Part shown: in pieces, positions 7,163 to 14,025 of the stretch
How positions within the stretch are numbered: position 1 is the first letter of the stretch
Layout of the letters: every line of letters starts with the position of its first letter
Position numbers and translations under genes: made by a program
Notes under the pieces: generated by a model
Told to the model about the DNA's origin: nothing
Seen by the model: only the letters and a program-made list of their open reading frames with translations
Databases searched by the model: none
From: Lancefieldella parvula_C
GTDB taxonomy: Bacteria > Actinomycetota > Coriobacteriia > Coriobacteriales > Atopobiaceae
Assembly (NCBI RefSeq): GCF_000758945.1
Contig: NZ_JRND01000015.1
Location: 1 to 21,870 of the forward strand
DNA length: 21,870 nucleotides
Reading direction: 5' to 3'

Positions 7163-7347
7163 CCCCCTGTAGTAATACTTAAATATTTGATATCTTTAAA
7201 CATACTTGGGGGAGATATTTTCTGTCTGAGCCATCTAGCTTGTATTGCGACTACAAGTTGGGAAAGTAAGGATCTAAGGAGTGAGGCATTCCTTACGGCA
7301 CAGTAAAGAAAAACCTGCAAAGACAGAGAATATCTAATTGAGGGGAG
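7163..7347 (+). promoter_or_regulatory. Candidate structured RNA leader (three-way junction)
   Basis: This covers most of the 336-nt gap between the divergent phospholipase-like gene and the plus-strand operon. A 15-bp closing helix pairs 7213-7227 (AGATATTTTCTGTCT) with 7321-7335, with one G.U. Inside are helix 2 (7234-7244 with 7252-7262, loop TTGCGAC) and helix 3 (GTAAGGA 7266-7272 with TCCTTAC 7290-7296). A second TAAGGA (7275-7280) competes for the same 3' strand. Upstream, CCCCC at 7163-7167 can pair with GGGGG at 7208-7212, while CCCCT at 7164-7168 can pair with AGGGG of the small-ORF ribosome site (7341-7345). This looks like a riboswitch or protein-binding leader. I recognise no known class, and no clear promoter. 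Confidence 0.5.
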
Positions 7348-7352
7348 CAATC

Positions 7353-7448
7353 ATGGCATGCTGCTATGAGAAGCTTATCTCTGCAGGTAACAAGAGTCTC
7401 TGCAGAGTCAAAACATCACGTTCTTCTAACATAAAGAAGCGTGAGTAA
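7353..7448 (+). CDS. Small ORF, 31 aa, coupled to ADP-ribosylglycohydrolase
   Basis: A 31-codon ORF starting ATG with an excellent Shine-Dalgarno, AGGGGAG, five bases upstream, the best ribosome site on this transcript. The peptide starts MACCYEKLISAGNKSLCRV and has a basic tail ending IKKRE; cysteines are at positions 3, 4 and 17. Its TAA is one base from the ATG of the next gene, so translation of the downstream gene is probably coupled. A perfect 8-bp hairpin CTCTGCAG/CTGCAGAG (7379-7386 with 7400-7407) lies inside it. It could be a leader peptide or a true small protein. No family is recognised. Confidence 0.55.
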   Translation: MACCYEKLISAGNKSLCRVKTSRSSNIKKRE

Positions 7449-7449
7449 C

Positions 7450-8484
7450 ATGAATACGGCAAGAAAAATCAAACTCTATAGGATGCTTACGGCCCTTGCC
7501 TATGGCGACGCCTATGGCATGCCAACAGAGATGATGTCACCACACCAAATTGATTTTGCATTTCCTGATGGAGTTCAAAGTCTTTCAAATCCACCTAAAA
7601 ATGACTTTTTTGGAAGACCTTTTACCGCAGGTCAGACTACAGATGACACCGCAAACGCAATCATTTTGACTAAAAACATCATTGATAACCAGGGGGTTTT
7701 TAACCAATCCCGCTACTTTGATGCGCTAGAAAATTATGTGGCAACAGAGCCAAACGCTGCCCAGGTAGTTGGTCCTTCCACAAGAGCTGCGTTAGCCAAT
7801 CGACTTTCTGGCCACTCGCTCAAAACATGCGGTCGCCTTGGAACCACTAACGGATGTGCCATGAAATGCGCACCGCTGGCTTCAATTGTGAGCTGGAAAG
7901 ACAAACATGCGCTCATTAACAGCGTTACTGAGCTTGCGCTTCCTACGCACGGAACCAACGTAGCTATCATGGGTGCAGCAATGATTGTTGCCGCCATAAG
8001 CAGAGGTCTTTCTGAAAACTCGTTTACGGTAGAGGATGCTCTTGAAACTGCTTTAAGTTATGGACACCGAGCTTTCTACACAAAAATTGGTACACAAATG
8101 CCTATGCCTAGCATGTATCAAAAGTGCATCATGGCGCTGGAGTTTTGCGAGGGTGCCAAAAACCTTGAGGCTCCCCTAGCAGCATCAAGAGACATCTACG
8201 ACTACTGTGGCTGTGGTTATGAAACCATAGAGACTATCCCTGCAGTTCTTGCAGTGGTAAAGCTCTCACAAGGAAAAGTCTCTAAAGCAGCGAGAATAGC
8301 CGCGGAGATGGGTGGAGATACAGACACCATTGGATCTATTGCCTGCGCTATTTGCTCACAGATTCACTATGACGTTTTGCCTGATGAAGTACGTCTGCTT
8401 GAGCGCGTCAATGGATACCAGTTTGAAAAACTTGCAAACGATTTGGAAAACGCCACTTCCCTACCGTATGATGTAGCTATCTAG
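7450..8484 (+). CDS. ADP-ribosylglycohydrolase (DraG family)
   Basis: A 344-residue protein of the ADP-ribosylglycohydrolase fold, which releases ADP-ribose from proteins or small molecules using two metal ions. The metal motifs are visible: TTDDT near residue 64 and GGDTDTIGS in the C-terminal quarter, plus the N-terminal ALAYGDAYGMPTE block. The ATG at 7450 follows the small-ORF stop by one base; a GTG three codons earlier (7441) is possible but sits against its AAGAAG. Adenosine deaminase follows 45 nt downstream on the same strand, so the pair may salvage nucleoside products. The true substrate cannot be told from sequence. Confidence 0.88.
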   Translation: MNTARKIKLYRMLTALAYGDAYGMPTEMMSPHQIDFAFPDGVQSLSNPPKNDFFGRPFTAGQTTDDTANAIILTKNIIDNQGVFNQSRYFDALENYVATEPNAAQVVGPSTRAALANRLSGHSLKTCGRLGTTNGCAMKCAPLASIVSWKDKHALINSVTELALPTHGTNVAIMGAAMIVAAISRGLSENSFTVEDALETALSYGHRAFYTKIGTQMPMPSMYQKCIMALEFCEGAKNLEAPLAASRDIYDYCGCGYETIETIPAVLAVVKLSQGKVSKAARIAAEMGGDTDTIGSIACAICSQIHYDVLPDEVRLLERVNGYQFEKLANDLENATSLPYDVAI

Positions 8485-8529
8485 TTTGCGCTCTTTGCGC
8501 CATAGCATACGTTTCTTGTAGGAGGCGCC

Positions 8530-9528
8530 ATGAGCTCCTGTGCTCTTATCGATTTGCATGTTCATCTTGATGGATCAATCCCACTTCCTGCCGCAGCTCA
8601 ACTTGCAGCAGAAGCGGGACTTGATTTCTCTTTGGCTGAACTCAAAGAAAAGATGCAAGTCCCAGCTCATTGCCATAATCTTAACCAGTATCTTGCTACA
8701 TTTGAGCTGTCGCTCAAGCTTATGCAGTCAGCGCAGGGCATTCGTACGGTTGCAAAGGCATTTCACGAGCAACTTGACGCAGAGGGCATTCTCTACGCTG
8801 AACCCCGCTTTGCACCAGGGAGTCTTACCGCAGGAGGTCTTTCTCAGCAAGAAGTTCTTGAGGCTGCTCTTGCTGGTAGAGCTGACTTCTATGCAGAGCA
8901 TCCACAGTCAGCGCTCCACACGGCATACCTTATTTGCGCTATGCGTGGCACAGGTGAAAAGCTTAAGCACAAAAATGAAGAGTCAATTGATCTGGCTGCA
9001 GCGTACCTTGGAAATGGCGTCGTAGCAGCAGACTTAGCAGGAGCAGAAGCGCTCTTTGCCACAAAGAATTTCTCGTCACTTTTTGCTGAAGCACAAAGAA
9101 AAGACGTTCCTTTTACTATCCACGCGGGAGAGGCTGCTGGTCCAGAAAGCATCAAGGCTGCACTTCGACTTGGCGCACAACGTATTGGCCACGGTGTTCG
9201 CTCTTTGGAGGACACAGGCGTTATCCAGGACCTCAAGGCTGCAAATGTTGCTCTTGAGATTTGCCCTACCAGCAACCTTCAGACGCACATCTTTGAGTCA
9301 ATAGAGCGCTTCCCTCTTGAGCAACTGCTTGATGCTGGTCTGACGATCACTATCAACACGGACAACATGACTGTCTCCAACACTACCCTCTCGCGCGAGT
9401 TTGAGCTTTTGCAGCAGCACTGCGGTCTAGACAAAAATACCGCACGTGAGCTTGCTGAAAATGCTGCACGTGCGGTATTTAGTGATTCTAGCGAGAAGGA
9501 CCGTCTACTTGCCCACCTTAGGCAATAG
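8530..9528 (+). CDS. add: Adenosine deaminase
   Basis: A 332-residue metal-dependent amidohydrolase that converts adenosine (or deoxyadenosine) to inosine. Zinc ligands are HVH (His10, His12), HAGE (His197, catalytic Glu200), GHG (His220) and NTDN (Asp277); CPTSN is also conserved. Length and motif order are typical of bacterial Add. TAGGAGG lies five bases before the ATG. The last 11 nt overlap, tail to tail, the end of copA on the other strand. Its coding region from 9435 to 9480 contains a 14-bp perfect inverted repeat that looks like the terminator of copA. Confidence 0.93.
   Translation: MSSCALIDLHVHLDGSIPLPAAAQLAAEAGLDFSLAELKEKMQVPAHCHNLNQYLATFELSLKLMQSAQGIRTVAKAFHEQLDAEGILYAEPRFAPGSLTAGGLSQQEVLEAALAGRADFYAEHPQSALHTAYLICAMRGTGEKLKHKNEESIDLAAAYLGNGVVAADLAGAEALFATKNFSSLFAEAQRKDVPFTIHAGEAAGPESIKAALRLGAQRIGHGVRSLEDTGVIQDLKAANVALEICPTSNLQTHIFESIERFPLEQLLDAGLTITINTDNMTVSNTTLSREFELLQQHCGLDKNTARELAENAARAVFSDSSEKDRLLAHLRQ
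9435..9480 (-). terminator. copA terminator embedded in add coding sequence
   Basis: AAATACCGCACGTG (9435-9448) and its perfect complement (9467-9480) flank an 18-nt loop. On the minus strand the hairpin is followed by TATTTTTGTC and starts 38 nt after the copA stop, as expected for an intrinsic terminator. On the plus strand it is followed by the weaker TATTTAGTG and lies in codons of add, about 50 nt before its stop. Confidence 0.7.
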
Positions 9529-9724
9529 TAGCCTCATATCCTGCCTGAACAACAGCGTCAACCAATGCGCTATCAGCAACATCAGAAGACAGCTCAACTA
9601 CAGCGCTCTTCTCGTCAAGTGAAACGGTTGCCTTAGAAACACCCTCGACAGCCTCAAGAGCCTGTGTAACGTGTGCAACACAGTGCTGGCAAGACATGCC
9701 CTCTACGTTTAGTTTCTTCTCCAT
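9518..9724 (-). CDS. copZ: CopZ-like copper chaperone from an internal in-frame start in copA
   Basis: The ATG at 9724 (codon 800 of copA) is preceded by AAGGAGG at an 8-nt spacing, as strong a site as any real start in the window. Initiation there would give a free 68-residue heavy-metal-associated protein, MEKKLNVEGMSCQHCVAHV at its start, exactly the length and motif of CopZ chaperones that carry Cu(I) to CopA. Production from within copA is inference. A similar outcome, by programmed frameshifting, is known for E. coli copA. Alternatively this is a copA-copZ fusion that has kept the old ribosome site as a relic. Confidence 0.6.
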   Translation of the reverse strand: MEKKLNVEGMSCQHCVAHVTQALEAVEGVSKATVSLDEKSAVVELSSDVADSALVDAVVQAGYEATIA

Positions 9725-12121
9725 ATAAGATTCCTCCTTCTGTGACGCGGATGCGTCGTTTGTGGACTTAGTTTGAACGTCAATGACTGGTTTTGTGTCA
9801 TGAGCGTCTTGGCGAGTTGCTGAGCTGGTATTCTTTGGCTTCCAGGTACGCAGGCGCAGTGCATTGCATACAACAAAGACTGACGAGAAGCCCATGGCAG
9901 CTGCACCGATCATAGGGTTCAGCGAAATGCCAAATGGATACAACAGGCCCATAGCAACAGGGATACAAATGGTGTTATAGAACAGAGCCCAGAACAGGTT
10001 CTCTTTGATGTTGGTCATAGTGGCACGAGAAAGCTCAATTGAAGTTGCAACATCAGCTGGATCAGACTTCATCAAGACAATGTCGGCAGACTCAATGGCA
10101 ACATCGGTACCTGCACCAATTGCAATTCCCACGTTTGCTCGAGCGAGTGCTGGAGCATCGTTGATGCCATCGCCAACCATGACAACATTTTCTCCAGAGT
10201 CCTGGAACTGCCTAATGTAGGACTCTTTTTGGCTTGGCAAGACATCAGAGATAACCTGGTCAACGCCAAGCTCCTTACCTATGACGTTTGCTGTTGTTGC
10301 CTGATCGCCAGTAAGCATGACTGACTTAACACCCATAGCACGAAGACGAGCAATGGTGGACGCACTAGTTTGCTTTACCTTATCGGCCACAGCAATAACA
10401 CCAAGAAGCTTACCCTCAAGTGCAAAGTACAGCGGTGTTTTTGCCTGTTCAGCTAGCTGCTGAGCCTGGGAAGTCAACTCTTGTGTGCTGATACCCTCCT
10501 GCTCCATAAGACGAGCGTTTCCTGCTACAAGGCGTTTCTCGCCAACCGTTGCTATAAGGCCACCACCAGCAACCTGTGAGAACTCCTGTACATCAAGAGA
10601 GCTGCCTGCAGACTCTCCAAGCTTCTCTTGAGCATACGTAACAATAGCCTGCGCAAGTGGATGCTCGCTCTTTTGCTCAAGCGCATATGCGTACTCAAGC
10701 AGCTGCTGCTCGGAAGTTCCACCTGCACAAAGTACGTCAGTTACGCTCGGCTTGCCCTCAGTGAGCGTTCCGGTCTTATCAAGAACAACCACGGTTGCTC
10801 GGACTGCGCCCTCAAGCGCCTCGGCAGACTTGACCAAAATGCCATTTGAAGCGCCCAAACCAGTGCCTACCATGATGGCAGTAGGTGTTGCCAGACCAAG
10901 TGCACAAGGGCACGAAATAACCAGAACAGCAACAGCGTGCGAGAGAGCAACCGCAAAGTCACCAGGTGCCACAAAGACAAACCATGCTGCAAAGGTTACC
11001 AGCGCAATTCCAATGACAACAGGTACAAAGATGCCAGCAATGCTGTCAGCAAGACGCTCGATAGGTGCTTTGGAGCTTGTTGCCTCGTCAACCAGGCGGA
11101 TAATGCCTGCAAGTGTAGTGTCATCGCCAACAGCGGTGGCACGCATCTTAAACCAGCCGCCGGTAGATACCGTAGCACCTGTCACGGAATCGCCAACGGT
11201 CTTACTTACAGGAACGGGCTCTCCGGTAATCGCGGACTCATCGACAGATCCTTCTCCCTCGATGAGCTGGCCATCAACAGGAATTGACTGACCAGCCCTT
11301 ACCACAAGAATGTCTCCCACCACAACGGTCTCTGCAGGAACTTCCTGCTCAATACCGTCTTTGACGAGAATAGCAGTCTTTGGGGCAAGGTTCATAAGTG
11401 CGTTAATTGCACCTGTGGTATGACCTTTTGCGCGAGCCTCAAAGAACTTACCCAAGGTAATCAGAGCAAGAATCAAACCTGCGGACTCAAAGTACATGCC
11501 ATGCATTGCATGGTGAGCTGCAGTCACATCTCCTGCGACAAAAGCGTTTGCCATCTGATACAGACTGACAACGCTGTAGGCAAACGATGCTGCAGAACCT
11601 AGCGCAATGAGCGAGTCCATATTAGGAGTGCCATGCAGCAGAGAACGGAATCCACCAATAAAATAGTGACGACAAATGAACAGAATAGGAATGCAAAGCA
11701 AGAGTTCGGTAAGAGCCAAGTTCATCATGCCATTCATGCCAGAAACAGCAGGTGGAACAGGTGCTCCTATCATCTCACCCATGGCAAGATAGAACAGTGG
11801 AATGGCAAACGCCATTGAGGAAATAAGCTCGACTCTCTTCTGCCTTACTGCCTTTTCTGAAGCATCGGTAGCATCTGCCTTAGTAGCTGCAGTAGAATCT
11901 TTTTTGTCACTACGAGGTGTTGCCTCATAGCCTGCCTTGCTTACTGCGTCAGAAATCTGCTTGAGGGTATCTGGATTACCGTCGTAATCAACTTCCATAG
12001 AATTCTTAAGTAGATTAACGCGAGCCTCAAAGACACCAGAAACAGAGTTTGCCGCCTTCTCTACGTGCGCAGAACAACTTGCACACGTCATTCCTTGTAC
12101 ATCAAAAACTTTCTGATCCAT
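9518..12121 (-). CDS. copA: Copper-translocating P1B-type ATPase with N- and C-terminal HMA domains
   Basis: An 867-residue copper exporter. In order: N-terminal heavy-metal domain with GMTCASC (10-16); membrane segments; actuator TGE (299-301); the CPC metal site in the membrane (404-406); phosphorylated Asp448 in DKTGT; SEHPLA (485-490); GDGINDAP (650-657); and the YN and MxxSS motifs of Cu(I) pumps (715-716, 743-747). After a polar linker (about 760-799) comes a second, C-terminal metal-binding domain with GMSCQHC (808-814). That domain starts at an in-frame ATG with its own Shine-Dalgarno. The gene follows csoR by 9 nt with AAGGTGG before its ATG. Expression should be induced by copper through CsoR. 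Confidence 0.95.
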   Translation of the reverse strand: MDQKVFDVQGMTCASCSAHVEKAANSVSGVFEARVNLLKNSMEVDYDGNPDTLKQISDAVSKAGYEATPRSDKKDSTAATKADATDASEKAVRQKRVELISSMAFAIPLFYLAMGEMIGAPVPPAVSGMNGMMNLALTELLLCIPILFICRHYFIGGFRSLLHGTPNMDSLIALGSAASFAYSVVSLYQMANAFVAGDVTAAHHAMHGMYFESAGLILALITLGKFFEARAKGHTTGAINALMNLAPKTAILVKDGIEQEVPAETVVVGDILVVRAGQSIPVDGQLIEGEGSVDESAITGEPVPVSKTVGDSVTGATVSTGGWFKMRATAVGDDTTLAGIIRLVDEATSSKAPIERLADSIAGIFVPVVIGIALVTFAAWFVFVAPGDFAVALSHAVAVLVISCPCALGLATPTAIMVGTGLGASNGILVKSAEALEGAVRATVVVLDKTGTLTEGKPSVTDVLCAGGTSEQQLLEYAYALEQKSEHPLAQAIVTYAQEKLGESAGSSLDVQEFSQVAGGGLIATVGEKRLVAGNARLMEQEGISTQELTSQAQQLAEQAKTPLYFALEGKLLGVIAVADKVKQTSASTIARLRAMGVKSVMLTGDQATTANVIGKELGVDQVISDVLPSQKESYIRQFQDSGENVVMVGDGINDAPALARANVGIAIGAGTDVAIESADIVLMKSDPADVATSIELSRATMTNIKENLFWALFYNTICIPVAMGLLYPFGISLNPMIGAAAMGFSSVFVVCNALRLRTWKPKNTSSATRQDAHDTKPVIDVQTKSTNDASASQKEESYMEKKLNVEGMSCQHCVAHVTQALEAVEGVSKATVSLDEKSAVVELSSDVADSALVDAVVQAGYEATIA

Positions 12122-12130
12122 AACGCCACC

Positions 12131-12454
12131 TTACATAAAACGCTTAAAGAGGTCCATGACCTCATCAATAACTTCTGTATCGCCTGACTGGATGCGGTCA
12201 ACTACGCAAGACTCCAGATGATCCTGCATTACTTCTCTTGAGATGGCCTTAACCGCAGACTCAACTGCTGCAAGCTGAATAAGGACATCTCCGCAATAAC
12301 GATCCTCGTCAATCATTGTTTTAATGCCATTTAACTGGCCGATTGCACGGTTAATACGGCGAGAAACTCCACTTTTAAGCTCGCTTGAGCGAGGAGTAGC
12401 CTTGTGATCACAATGACAACAAGTTTCCTGTGGTTGGCTGTCTTTCTGAGCCAT
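12131..12454 (-). CDS. csoR: Copper-sensing repressor, CsoR/DUF156 family
   Basis: A 107-residue all-helical repressor. The Cu(I) triad is present: Cys54 (YCGDVL), His79 and Cys83 (QDHLESC). Copper binding releases the DNA and derepresses the downstream ATPase. An N-terminal extension CCHCDH (12-17) adds possible metal ligands not usual in the family. GGAGG lies four bases before the ATG. The gene starts the csoR-copA operon, and two operator-like repeats overlap or follow its promoter, so it is probably autoregulated. Confidence 0.93.
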   Translation of the reverse strand: MAQKDSQPQETCCHCDHKATPRSSELKSGVSRRINRAIGQLNGIKTMIDEDRYCGDVLIQLAAVESAVKAISREVMQDHLESCVVDRIQSGDTEVIDEVMDLFKRFM

Positions 12455-12468
12455 CTGTCCTCCTTTGC

Positions 12469-12485
12469 ATACCCTAAGGGGGTAT
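12469..12485 (-). promoter_or_regulatory. CsoR operator 1
   Basis: ATACCCTAAGGGGGTAT lies between the promoter and the csoR ribosome site. It is close to the known Bacillus CsoR operator pattern TACCCTACGGGGGTA, with a G-run and C-run in inverted arrangement. A repressor here would block elongation or clearance. Confidence 0.75.
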
Positions 12486-12499
12486 TAGTTTCTGTAAAC

Positions 12500-12529
12500 A
12501 GTATACCCCCATAAGGTATTTTTATGCAA
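12500..12529 (-). promoter_or_regulatory. csoR-copA promoter with CsoR operator 2
   Basis: Minus-strand -35 TTGCAT (12529-12524), an 18-nt spacer and -10 TATACT (12505-12500). The spacer and -10 contain ATACCCCCATAAGGTAT (12503-12519), a near mirror of operator 1 differing at two of 17 positions from its reverse complement. CsoR bound here would occlude RNA polymerase. The rmuC terminator T-run directly abuts the -35. Confidence 0.75.
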
Positions 12530-12530
12530 C

Positions 12531-12561
12531 AAAAAAACAGCAACCGAAGCCGCTGTTTTTT
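12531..12561 (-). terminator. Intrinsic terminator of rmuC
   Basis: AACAGC/GCTGTT arms closed by GGC-TTCG-GTT, a UUCG-type tetraloop, followed on the minus strand by seven T. The A-run on the other side makes it potentially bidirectional. It lies about 42 nt after the rmuC stop. Confidence 0.88.
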
Positions 12562-12602
12562 ATCTACCTATAAAAGAGAAACTCAGCACTCAAAAATACG
12601 TG

Positions 12603-13964
12603 CTACTCATCATCCTCTTGATCTTCTACACTTCCCTCAACAAGACCTAAAGTACTCTGTGCATCTTCAAGGCTCTCTAATGCAGTAACACCTCTGAGCT
12701 TGCGGTTCATAGCCTTTGTTCTAGTAGTAAGAATCTTATCAATGGTGGTTTCTGCAGTTCTAATCTGTTTCTGAGCCTTCTCAAGCTGAGCTTGATACGT
12801 CTCAAACTCTGTCTTAACTGCAGAGAGTACCTTTTGAATCTCGTCTGCATGCTTCTGAATAGCAACAGATTGGAATCCCATTTGAAGACTGTTAAGAAGT
12901 GCTGCCATAGTGGAAGGACCACACACATTAACGCGATACTCTCTCTGTAGCTGCTCAAGCAAACCCGTCTGACTGACTACCTCTGCATAAAGTCCCTCAA
13001 AAGGAAGGAACAAAATAGCAAAGTTAGTTGTCTCTGGTGGGGCAATATACTTTGTAGAGATATCTTTTGCCTCTGCCTTAATTCGAGTCTCTAGACCCTT
13101 TTTAGCGGCAGCAATCGCCTCTTCATTTCCTGCATTGATTGCATCCACTAAATGCTCATAGGTATCCCCTGGAAACTTTGAGTCAATAGGAAGCCAAACA
13201 GTCTCCCCTGACTCTCCAGGCAACTTAACTGCAAACTCAACACGCTCAGTAGAACCAGAAACAGTAGCAACATTCTCTTCATATTGCTCTGGAGAAAGAA
13301 TGTCTCTTAGAATTGCGCCAAGCTGAATCTCTCCAACAATTCCGCGAGTCTTAACGCCAGAGAGAACTTTCTTTAAGTCTCCAACACCCTCTGCAAGGCC
13401 GCGCATTTCTCCCAAGCCTTGATGAACTTGCTCAAGTTGCGTAGATACGCGCTGAAACGATTGAGTCATACGCTCATCAAGCGTTTTCTGGAGTTTCTCG
13501 TCAACGGTCTGACGCATAAGCTCAAGCTTTGCTTCATTCTCTTTACGCATGTCGCTGAGCTGTTTGTCAACAGTCTCTCTGACCTTGCCAAGCTGCTCGG
13601 TTGAGGCCTGAGAGGTTGCCTTCATGTTGTCATCCACACGACGCTGAAAAGCATCAAAGCGAGCATCAAGCTGAGCAATGCGCTGATCAGTCTGCTTCGT
13701 CTGATTTTGCAGCGTTGAGGTGAGCTTTTGATCAACTACCTCTCTTACCTTCTCAAGCTTTGTATCCATAAGCTCTTGCATTTTTGCCATGTTATCCGTA
13801 ACACGACGATCCAACTCTTGGGAGCTTCTTATAAGCTCTGCAGATGATGTTTGACTTTGCTCTTGCAGCGTCTTTACTTGCGAAAGCTTAGAGGAAAGTG
13901 TGACAAGGCTCACGATAAGTAGAATGGCGACTACAGCCAAAACTAACAGCACAAGTAAATCCAC
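12603..13964 (-). CDS. rmuC: DNA recombination protein RmuC
   Basis: A 453-residue protein with an N-terminal membrane anchor (about residues 2-25), a long coiled coil (about 25-190, rich in heptad-like Q/E/K/L runs) and the RmuC nuclease-fold domain (about 200-420) with GIVGEIQLG, LPIDSKFPG and FLPFEGLYAEV. The family limits inversions and rearrangements and may act as an endonuclease at the membrane. The GTG start at 13964 has AGGGGAG four bases upstream. The tail is acidic (DDE). It appears to be a single-gene unit: a terminator follows and the upstream protease gene ends 61 nt earlier. Confidence 0.9.
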   Translation of the reverse strand: MDLLVLLVLAVVAILLIVSLVTLSSKLSQVKTLQEQSQTSSAELIRSSQELDRRVTDNMAKMQELMDTKLEKVREVVDQKLTSTLQNQTKQTDQRIAQLDARFDAFQRRVDDNMKATSQASTEQLGKVRETVDKQLSDMRKENEAKLELMRQTVDEKLQKTLDERMTQSFQRVSTQLEQVHQGLGEMRGLAEGVGDLKKVLSGVKTRGIVGEIQLGAILRDILSPEQYEENVATVSGSTERVEFAVKLPGESGETVWLPIDSKFPGDTYEHLVDAINAGNEEAIAAAKKGLETRIKAEAKDISTKYIAPPETTNFAILFLPFEGLYAEVVSQTGLLEQLQREYRVNVCGPSTMAALLNSLQMGFQSVAIQKHADEIQKVLSAVKTEFETYQAQLEKAQKQIRTAETTIDKILTTRTKAMNRKLRGVTALESLEDAQSTLGLVEGSVEDQEDDE

Positions 13965-14025
13965 AAGACTCCCCTAACTCATAGCAGAACAAACAAACGC
14001 AAACACAGCAAACGCAATCTGAGTG

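Noticed and set aside
7150..7350. 66-codon minus-strand frame in the leader before the ADP-ribosylglycohydrolase
   Set aside because: No ribosome site or family likeness; its frame is better explained by the structured leader on the other strand.
10752..11291. Long plus-strand open frame (179 codons) opposite copA
   Set aside because: Composition is Pro/Ala/Ser/Thr-rich with no domain, and it lies wholly antisense to a fully motif-bearing ATPase; no ribosome site.
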